From Allomyces macrogynus ATCC 38327 (taxonomy: Eukaryota; Blastocladiomycota; Blastocladiomycetes; Blastocladiales; Blastocladiaceae), in NCBI GenBank assembly GCA_000151295.1, contig GG745328.1, positions 2,561,423 to 2,625,422 on the forward strand: a stretch of 64,000 bases of DNA. Reading direction: 5' to 3'. Positions 55,685 to 64,000 of this stretch are shown piece after piece. Within the stretch, counting starts at the first letter, position 1; every line of letters begins with the position of its first letter. The notes beneath the pieces were generated by a model, which worked only from the letters and a program-made list of their open reading frames with translations, searched no databases and was not told the origin of the DNA. Made by a program: the position numbers and the translations under genes.

Positions 55685-58600
55685 CTACTCCATATCCACA
55701 TCCATCTGCTCCAACTCAATCTCCTGCGCCAAATTCGCCACGAGCTCCGTGATCTGCGCGACATTCGTGACCTTGACCACCTTGTCCTTCGGCGCCGCCT
55801 CATCCGCGGCACGCACCGCCTCGCTCACATACCGCTCGCTCGGGACCAAATGCCACGCGTCTGTCGGCTTGGCCGCCAACAAATCCAAGGTCGTGCGCAT
55901 TTCCGGTACCTTGCGGAGCAAATCAAGCCGCCCCACGATATACAGGCCCAACCGCGCGCGCGACATGGCCACGACCAACCGGCGCATATCCGCCACGTGC
56001 CCGGCACTCTTGGTCCGCACGAGCGAGACCAGCACGTAATCGTTCTGCTGCCCCTGGTACTTGTCGACGGTCGTGACGTGGCAGGTACCGAACAGCGCCG
56101 GGTTTGCCGCACACCGCTGGCTCATGACTTCCTTGATCAGCGCGCGCTGCCCGTTGTAGGTCGTCAGGATCGTGATCTTCTCGCTCGGGTAACCCAGCAG
56201 CCGCATCACTTGGTAGAGCGCAACGACGGCCTCGGCCTCGCCCAAGTTCTGGAAATAGTGTGCGACGGGCTGCACCTCGTCGGTCTCGGCCAAGTGCAGG
56301 AACTGGAACACGTGCTGGAACCCCGGGTTCGCGTGCGCGTCCATGGCCTCCACGACGGGCAAGTGGTCGAGGCCCGGGTAGACGTGCCGGTAGAGATCGC
56401 AAATGACTTTGCGCGACCGTCCTTGGCGGTCGAGGATGACGGGCGGGACTCCAAGTCGTAAGAGGCGCACGAACAAGGACTCGGCGACGTGCGCAAGGTC
56501 GGGGCACTGCACGACGGGCGGCAACTGGTGGTGGTCGCCAATCAGGACGACGCGCTTGAGGCTTGGCGAGAGCGAGAGCGGGATATAGGTCTCAATCTCG
56601 AGCACGGTCCCGGCCTCTTCCATGAGGAGCGACTCGAACGTGAACCCGAGCTCGAGCAAGTCGCGCCGTTTCAGTGCCGCGTAGGTCGTGGTCATGGCCA
56701 CGATCCGCGCATCGCGTGCGAGAAGCAGGTTCGCCTTGTCGCGGTCGGTCTTGAGCACTTCGAACGCGCGCGATTGCTCAACGTCCTTGCGGATGGACTG
56801 CAGGTGCGCCCAGCACCCAGCAATGATGTCCAGCGCGTCGGCGGCCGTTGCGTCGGGCGTGATCAGCGGCGTCGTCGTGCCCGTCGTGGTTTCGTGCAGG
56901 TGCTGGAAGAACGCGAGGAACGGGAACGCGGCCGTCACGTCGGCTGTCGTGGTCTTGGGCGCGCGCTCGTATGTAGCCCACCGCGGATCGATGTGCACCT
57001 TGAAGAACGCGGCGGCGGTCTCGCACGAAAACGCGTGGTCGCCCGGGATCTGCAGCGACGTGGCCAGTGCCTGAACCTGCTCGAGCAGGGCGGCGCGACG
57101 AGTCTATCAGACGAGGATGCAACGTGAGCACTACAGAACGCTCGCGCACCGAACCCACCATCACCACGTACCATGAAATGCGTCACGCGGCCATACTGAT
57201 CATACTCGCTGATCCGCTCATCATCCGCATGTCCCAGCCGCAGCAAGTGCCGCTCCGGAATATGGTTGAGGTTCATGAGCTTCTCAAACAGTTGGTTGAG
57301 TGCCTGGTTGCTGTGCGTGAGCAACAAGATGCGCTCGCCCGGCCGCGCATGGTACAAGTTGCACAAAACTTGCACGGCCACGTCAGTCTTGCCGGTCCCG
57401 GGCGGACCCACGAGCAACGTCAGCCCGTCCGACGACCCAGCACGAATCGCATCGACCTGCGTTGGTGTAAACGGGATCTTGTTCTCTGGTGCCAGCGTCG
57501 CCTGGAAGGGGCCAGCAGGCGTCTGCTCGTGCCGCGTCACATAAATGTCGTTTGGGCCGTCGAATCGCAGCGTCAGCCGGTCGGTGCGATCACCGTCGTA
57601 ATGGATCGTCTACATTGGGAAAATTGCGGGTGAGAAGCAACGTCTTGGAGAGCAAGCTAAGCACAAGGGCCAGCCAACATACTTTGCCCGGGAACGACGC
57701 CTGCAAGTGCTCCTTGGTCAGGAACGTGTCGTGGAAGTGAACGCTCTTGTTAGCGTCAAAATGCGAATAGTGCATGCTGCGCGGGTCGCCGTAACCCAAG
57801 TAGGCGTCGGCGAGCCACGTAGGTAGCGCCGTGTTGTGCAAGTAGCATTCACGAATGCAGTCCAGGACGGCCGAAAAGTTGTTTTCGCGGCGGTCGCGGC
57901 GCACGAGCACGTTGAGCGTGCCGTAAATAGCGTCCTCGGACTGGCCGGCTTGCGCCTTGGCGTCGAGATGATATTGGTGCCGATCCATGAGAATGCGCAG
58001 CGTGCGGTGGTCGGCTTGCGCCGGGTTGGACGGCATGGACTTGTCGCGGTCGCGGCGCTCAGAGCAGTCGGCGTGCAGCGGGAGGCCTATCGTGACAGGA
58101 TGAACGTGTCAGCGCTACACGAGCAAATTGACCGGCGTAATGTGAGTAAATGGCGCACGTACCGTCGTAGGCCAGCAGCGCGTCGACGACGCCCGCGCGA
58201 ACATGGCTCACGCGGAACCCGCCGTTCTTTTGCGGCACGACCGCGGCCAAGAACACCACCTCGCCCTTACTCGTCGAGTCCCACTCGCGCGCAATCTCGC
58301 GGCGGTACATGCCCACCGTGTACTTGACTTCGAGCTCGACGCGCGTCGGCGCCGTGTCAAACGCGGCCATGCGGCCGACATGCGTCAAAATCACCGTATC
58401 GGGCGCAAGCGCCATGCGGCTGCGTCCACGAAATTCAAGCAGTTCGCGATCGGCATCAAACATGGGCCGCAGCCGCTGCACGGCTTCGTCGACGTCAGCG
58501 GTAATCGCATACGCCGACTCTTTCCGGTACAGTGCGTAGTGCCGGAACAGGTAGTCGGACAGCGACAGGTACTGCAGCGACAGCGGCGGGACGACACGGT

Positions 58601-59829
58601 CGGCAATTGACGTGGCCGTGACCGGGTAGAGCGGGACCGCGGCGAGGTCGGCAAGCGGGTTCGCGTGCTTGGCGAGGTGCGCGACCAAGATGGCGACGAG
58701 CGCAGTGTGCGGAAGCGTCGCGCCTGTGACCATATCGGTCGTGCGCAACGTCAGCGCCTGCATGAGCTGCAAGAGCACGTCTGTCGGGGCGTTGGCAAGA
58801 TGCTCCTCGAGGAACGCCGCATCCTGCAACTGCCCAAGATGCGCCATGGCCAAGTCCATGAGCTGGTCCTTGAACTGCGCGTAGGCAAGGTCCTGAAACG
58901 CCACGAGCTCGTCTTCGACGCGGTCCTCCATCTCCTCTTTCATCAGCACCTGGCCCGTGTGCTCGTCGACTTGGAACAACAAGAAGACGCGCAGCATCGC
59001 GATCCAGTTTTGCACAGCATCATCTGCGACCGTCGCCGACTCGCACAGCGCGAGAACTCCATAGTCCATGAACAGAGCGTGCGCAAACCGCCGCGTCGGG
59101 AGCTGGTTTTCGATTTCGATGAGTAATTGTAGCAGCTGGGCGAGAAATGAGGCCTGTTCCGGCGCGAGTGCTACCGCCGAGGACGCGAGCAACGAGTGCA
59201 ATTCGAGGACGAGCTTCGTCAGCCATGACTGCTGAAATACGAGTCGGTCGCGGTCGGCACCGGTCGCCTTGGTGAGCTTTTTTTGCGCACTCTTCCACAG
59301 CTTTTGCAGGTTTGGCGACTTGGCCAGGTTTTTTTGCCGCAGCGCGTCAGATGACAGGTTGGACCAAGTGGAAATCGACACGAATCTATCGGCATAATCG
59401 GGGGTCAGCTCGACGGGAGCGTCGTGGCCACGCGGGAACCGTGCGCTCGTACCGGAAAATTTCCCTGCGAACCATGTCAATCTCGATGCTCTGGAAGCAC
59501 AGGCACAGGAATTGGAGCGCCTGGCTGCGCTTCCCCCATGGCTGATCCTTGGCCACAGCGAGCTGGGCCAAGTCGGCGAACAGACGAGCAAACTGGTCCT
59601 CGGGCTGCGAGAGAGCTAGGTTGGTATCATGATTCGCGCGTGAGGTTTGAGATTCTGGCGCTAAGGTCGAGCGCGTCTTCAACATACCCCACAGTGCGGC
59701 TATCCCCCTTGACCGCTGGTAGGCCAGCGCGCGCACGGCCACTTGAATCGGTTCGGTGCATGATCCGTTACACCACGCGGTCCATGTTTGCCGGAAGTCT
59801 TGTTCTTGCTGAGTCTTGGAAATGGTCAT
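55685..59829 (-). CDS. AQR: Intron-binding protein aquarius (AQR/Cwf11)
   Basis: Superfamily 1 RNA helicase of the intron-binding complex in the spliceosome. Exons 59829-59453, 59385-58163, 58086-57683, 57609-57172 and 57103-55685 give about 1286 residues, versus nearly 1500 in animals. N-terminal ARM-like part: QFLCLCFQSIEIDMVRREI, NLQKLWKSAQKK, NQLPTRRFAHALF, LSLQYLSLSDYLFRHYAL. Then LGYGDPRSMHYSHFDANKSV. Helicase core: IPFTPTQVDAIRAG, Walker [44 protein letters not shown] (MEEA replaces DEAD), GDHHQLPPVV, DKYQGQQNDYVL and VAMSRARLGLYI. The difference in length is mostly at the N-terminus, where the first exon is least certain; an unrecognised upstream exon is possible. Confidence 0.94.
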
Positions 59830-60193
59830 TTGCAGCGCTCAAAATGGATATTTTTTCTGCTGGCCAACGCCGACGACGAGGTCGAGGTGATCAGGCTCAG
59901 ATGCACGTGCGTGTGACTTGGCCAGGTTGGCCGTGTTCTTTTTGCTCTGAGCCAGCAACAACGCCCAACCAACTTCAGCGGGCATCAACGCCGAAATCAG
60001 CCCGCTGCGGCGACGGGAACGAAGAGCAACTAACGAGCACGCGGACGGGAACTATATCAAGATTAAAAAGACGATTATGCTACGTATTGGTGGTCCCAAC
60101 TGAACCAACAGTCACGGAAATACAAAAACGCCAAACGACGGGAACGGAACGGCCAAGAACGGTGCCGAGGAAGGGGGAGGGGTATTCCATGAC
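59830..60193. other. Spacer between AQR and the APH-family kinase
   Basis: About 360 bp; no gene recognised. Missing N-terminal sequence of AQR, if any, would lie here. Confidence 0.45.
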
Positions 60194-61986
60194 TTACAGC
60201 TTGCTCGAGCTGCCCATGGTGATCTGCAGCGCCGTCTTGGCGCACGGCTCAAAGAGACCGGCCATGGTCGCGGCCTCCTTGGAGGAGGCTTGGCCGCGGA
60301 AGAGCCGTGCCTTGATGCCCTGCGTGATGGTGGAGAACTACAAGATGCACCGTGGAAAGTCAGCTTAGGTGTGATAGGGTAGCGCTACGGCGTGTCTGCC
60401 AGACGGACAGACGGACCTTGAAGTAGACAAACGCGGCGGGGAACTGCAGGTCCTTGAGCTGCGGGCGGCCAACCTCGGCCGCGTACAGGTCCAAGCACTC
60501 GCGCAGCGTCAGCATACCCTGCTCGCGCTCGCGGCCCTTGACGCCCGTAAACGACCCGACGGCCATGTCGGTCGAGAAGTAGCACATGAGCAGGTTGGCG
60601 AGATCCGACAGCGGGTGGCCCAGCGTGGCGAGTTCTACACGGAGACCGCGGCATTGCGCGTCAGCATTGGTGCGTTTGTGCGTGAAGCGACGAGCGCAAA
60701 GCATACCCCAGTCGAGGATGCCAATGACTTTAGGCTCGGTTGGGTGGAAGATGACTATTCATGTGCCAAAAAATAGGTGAGATCCAGGCCGGTGAAGCGA
60801 AGTGAGGAAGGGAAACGAACGGTTGTCAAACTTGAAGTCGCCGTGCACCAACGTCGTCTCGTCGGCGGGCATGTTTTTCTCAAACCATTCCTTGAGCGCC
60901 GCGACTCCCGGCATCGGACCCACGGCCTCACCCTTGGCGTTCTTGACCTGCGCCTGCGCGGCACTGACCTTCATGAGCGTCTTGAGCTGACGCGCATAGT
61001 AGCCGCGCGGCGGGCCAAACTTGTCCAGGCCGGTGGCCTTAAGGTCGGTCTTGTGCAGGGCAGCGAGCGTCTTGATGGCGGCCTTCCAGCTGAACGGAAC
61101 GAAACGCGTTGATGGTCAACTAACCGCATCCAAATCCGGGTGGGAAAATAAGAGTATTCGTACTAGTCCTTGCGCTGCTCTTTGGGCAGTTCCGGGAGCA
61201 ATGCGTTGGGGAAGATGCGGCCCTTGACAAAGTCCATGATCTGGAGTACCAAGCGGTGATGTCGTGAGTCTCCGGGTCGGAAAACGCGTCTCTCGTTCCG
61301 TGCCGAGAATCGTAGGCGCAAACGACTCACACCACCAGAACCACGTACATAAAACGGCGTTCCAATCACGTTCGTGTCGGTGCAGAGCGTGAATACGCGT
61401 GGCACCGGCACTTTGCCGGCATTGCCGAGCGCATTGAGGACCTGGAACTCGCGCTCGACGGCGTGCGCCGTGGGCGACAAGAGCGCGCCCGCGGGCTTCT
61501 TGCGCAGCACGTATTTCTGCTCGCGGCCATCAACGAGGAAAAACGTCGGGTTGCTCTGGCCCAGCGCAAACTTTTCGATGCGCAGCGGCGCGACAAACTT
61601 GGGGACGTGGTCGTAGAGGTAGAGCACAAGCGAGTCGGGCTCAAAACCAAGCGTCGTGCTACAGCGGGCCGTGCCGAATGCAATCGGTCAGTTTCGCCGC
61701 GTTCGTGAGCGGAGCACCGTGCCACCGCCATTTCAAGCACATCTCAAACTGGCTCGGGACTCACAGCGCTGGCACCGTGCGAGATCATTGAACCATGGAC
61801 TGTCCGGCCCATTGGAGTAAGACTCGGACGCCACACTCGGCTCACGGCCGACCGCACGCCAACGGCCCCAAGTCTAGCCATTTTGGCGCGCAAGAAAAAG
61901 CAGCTGGCGGTTCGTGATCCATACTTGTTCACGGCGTAGGTCTTCTGGCCAGCTGGGGTGGCAGGCTTAGCTGGCGACGAGGACAT
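60194..61986 (-). CDS. Peroxisomal APH-family kinase (ACAD10/11 kinase-domain type)
   Basis: Aminoglycoside-phosphotransferase-fold protein matching the N-terminal kinase domain of ACAD10/ACAD11, which phosphorylates 4-hydroxyacyl-CoAs during their degradation; here it stands alone. Exons 61986-61925, 61658-61349, 61240-61164, 61089-60821, 60754-60707, 60634-60417 and 60337-60194 give 375 residues. Motifs: FALGQSNPTFFLVDG, KYVLRKKPAGALLSPTAHAV, GTPFYIMDFVKGRIF across an intron, catalytic [20 protein letters not shown] (Brenner-type HGDxxxDN) and ILDWELATLGHPLSDLA. It ends GSSSKL, a peroxisomal targeting signal. The first intron would be 266 nt, unusually long, so a small exon may have been missed there. 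Confidence 0.9.
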
Positions 61987-62934
61987 GGTTGCAGGCTGTT
62001 TGCAGGCTTGCAGCGCGGTCCAAGATGAGTGCGGTTTCGCGGCGAAATGGGTGCCGAGGACAGGGCAGGCCAAGATAGCGAGCGAGCGTGGGGTTTTGGT
62101 GCTCAAAGGGAGGAGGAAGGGACCAGCTGTGGTTTTGAAGGAGTGCAGCGAAAGCGACCCCACGACTTAGCTCGAGTTGAGAGAAGCGGGTTGGGGGCAC
62201 ACACCTGACCGTGCCAGAAGGCCGGCCGTTCGGAAAAAAAAGCGCTTGCGCCGAGGTCCGAACCGACCTGCCGTCAAAACATGAAATCATTTGACACAAT
62301 CTTCACACCCGCTGCAGTCACCACCATCCGGCATCCAATGGGTTGAAAAACAGGCGGCAATGGTGGTTGTGTGCGGACCCGGATCCGAAGTGATGCGGCC
62401 TGTGAGAGCTGGAGCGCCTCTCTGCATTGTTCAGTCTGTTCAATATTTTCAGTATTTTCTGCTCGGCCGGCCAGTTGGTCGCGCTCCGCACGACGCTCCA
62501 CTTTCCGCGAGCAACCGCGATGTTGCACAAAAGGTCACCAGTAAAATTGTTGTTTATCGCAATTACGGTGGTGACACGCCGCCGGTCGCCATTTGCTGGC
62601 TGCCTGGCGTTTGTCGATATCAAGCCGTCGCTGTCAAAACTGGTCGAAGCCCAACCCAAGGCTGTGGTTGGCCACCACGACCAATGGTGGAGAACATCAG
62701 AGATAATTCAACTCGGCTGAAACTTGCTGCATCTGACCCGATTTTGACAAGGCCAATATCCATCGAAGCCGATTTTTCTGGCATGCCCTCGTCGGAAACC
62801 ATGAGTCGGACCCGTGCTTCGTCGACATTGTTTGCTTCTTGTGCACATTTGCTGACCCCAAAAGTCGCTCTGGTTACTGGTAAATATGATGCCCGCAAAC
62901 TGGAATTGCGAAATGGAATGAATGAATTGATGAG
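61987..62934. other. Divergent intergenic region before the pseudouridine synthase
   Basis: About 950 bp with lower GC than the flanks. No coding signal recognised. An upstream exon of the pseudouridine synthase may lie in it. Confidence 0.45.
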
Positions 62935-64000
62935 ATGCAACTGCTCGCTCACCGTCGTCGTGTCACTCCACTTGGGTCGAACTCGAAATTATTAGACGGC
63001 CATGGTGGACTGCTCCGCCGCATCGAGGCCCCGTACCTCTCTCAATTCAGCACGACCGTCAAGGGTCGCTGGCTTGGTAGGACCGTCTTGGACGTGATCA
63101 CGGCCGAATTCTCGCGGCTCAAGGACGCGGACGTCGTGGTGCGTCGATTTTGCTGACGGGCAACGTGGAAGAGCGGCCGCTCATCACCCTCAAATCTACA
63201 CTGCTGGTGCCATTGATAGAAGCGTATGATTCTCGCCGGGCACGTCACCGTGAACGGCAAGCCAACAACGGCCACGACCTGTCTGGCCGACCACGATACG
63301 CTGCAGACGCTCGTCCTGCGCCATGAACCAGACGTGGTCGCCACGACCCCGACCGCCGTCTTCGAGGACAATGATTTTCTTGTCATTGACAAGCCGGGGA
63401 GCGTCCCGGTGCGCACCCACGGCCAACGCTCAACGCCTCGACGGGGAACTGATCCTGGCCGCGCGGATCGTCACAGATGTACGCGAACGCACGCTATGTG
63501 CACAACACGCTCATGTCCATCTTGGAGACGTCGGGGATCATTGCCAGTCGCAGCGATGTATTCGGTACGCTTTTGTCGACTTTCTTCACCAGTTTTCGAG
63601 GCCTCGTCGCTCAAATTTTTGACGAATTAGTGGTGCACCGACTTGACGCATTGACGAGCGGTCTCGTGATTCTGGCCAAGACCAAGACGGCGGCAGCTGC
63701 ACTGTCGCGCGCAATTCGCGACAATGCAGTGCAGAAGTCGTACTTGGCTCGCGTGTCGGGCCATCTCCAAGCGTACGGTCACGCTCGACCCATCTGCCGG
63801 AAACAAGGGCTGACTCTGCGTCCTCGCTAGCGATCAGATTGAGGTCGATCAGGCGCTCGGATCCGTGCTCCGACCCACGATGACCGATCCCAAGGAGGCA
63901 TCGACCAAGATCGCAGTTCGCTTCCGCACGACCATTGACGGCCACGATATGACTGTTGTTCAGTGTAAGCTACACTCCACCCGAGGTTTTTTCTCCACGG
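62935..64000 (+). CDS. RIB2/RPUSD2-like RluA-family pseudouridine synthase (3' end missing)
   Basis: RNA pseudouridine synthase, converting U to pseudouridine in tRNA; yeast relatives are Rib2/Pus8 and Pus9, the animal one RPUSD2. Exons 62935-63138, 63220-63408, 63477-63564, 63631-63772 and 63831-63964, then an intron (donor GTAAGC) and the window end. N-terminal GLLRRIEAPYLSQFSTTVKG and RWLGRTVLDVITAEF, an S4-like RNA-binding segment (MILAGHVTVNGKPTT), DNDFLVIDKPGSVP, YVHNTLMSILE, and catalytic HRLDALTSGLVILAKTK with the invariant Asp. The C-terminal TGRTHQLR-type motif should follow outside the window. The start at 62935 is tentative. Whether a Rib2-type deaminase domain follows cannot be seen. 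Confidence 0.88.

Noticed and set aside
1..64000. Transposons, CRISPR arrays, viral or bacterial islands
   Set aside because: No transposase, integrase, reverse transcriptase, terminal repeats or regularly spaced short repeats were seen; gene structure and composition are uniformly eukaryotic.

Overview
This is a gene-dense, GC-rich nuclear window from a eukaryote, most likely a flagellated (zoosporic) fungus; Blastocladiomycota is my best guess. The evidence is as follows. Genes have one to eleven exons with short GT-AG introns (about 50-130 nt). Housekeeping proteins are recognisable throughout (UPF1, exportin-7, COP9 subunit 1, eIF2-beta, PRP46/PLRG1, aquarius, WDR48). Fungal-style families sit beside them. 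The ciliary genes ARL6/BBS3 and TMEM216 are retained, although non-flagellated fungi usually lack them. The phylum is an inference; the flagellated lifestyle follows from the ciliary genes. I found no convincing tRNA, rRNA, transposon or CRISPR array.

Layout. 1-6 kb: the 3' part of UPF1, an orphan NTF2-like last exon, and two tandem sigma-like glutathione S-transferases with duplicated promoters. 7.5-12 kb: a large Q/S/H- and T/P-rich repeat protein with a duplicated exon-intron unit. 13-21 kb: accessory-type surface and secretory genes, namely a GT31 glycosyltransferase with a C-terminal PAN/Apple module, a small membrane protein, a membrane-anchored SH3 protein and a secreted carbohydrate-binding-like protein. 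21-39 kb: housekeeping genes (CSN1, eIF2-beta, exportin-7, a Laa2/aftiphilin-like adaptor accessory protein, PRP46, complex I NDUFA9, a PDE9-like phosphodiesterase). 40-44 kb: an LRR protein and an unknown protein with a possible PP1-docking motif. 44-49 kb: ARL6 and TMEM216 in tandem, then an MFSD5-like transporter. 49-64 kb: a CHID1-like GH18 protein, WDR48, a peroxisomal dienoyl-CoA isomerase (ends SKL), aquarius, a peroxisomal APH-family kinase (ends SSKL), and a RIB2/RPUSD2-like pseudouridine synthase cut by the window end.

Genes lie on both strands without operons, often as divergent pairs (PRP46/NDUFA9, TMEM216/MFSD5, WDR48/ECH1, exportin-7/Laa2-like). Functional links are loose: ARL6 with TMEM216 (cilium), ECH1 with the APH kinase (peroxisomal acyl-CoA metabolism), and PRP46 with aquarius (spliceosome).

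The most unusual observations are an atypical 5' splice-site consensus (GTNCG rather than GTAAG in about three quarters of roughly 80 introns), the ciliary gene pair, and the repeat protein with its 120-bp exon-intron duplication and three mutually compensating 1-nt insertions. Exon models were built by hand from reading frame, GT/AG sites and remembered family alignments; no search was run.
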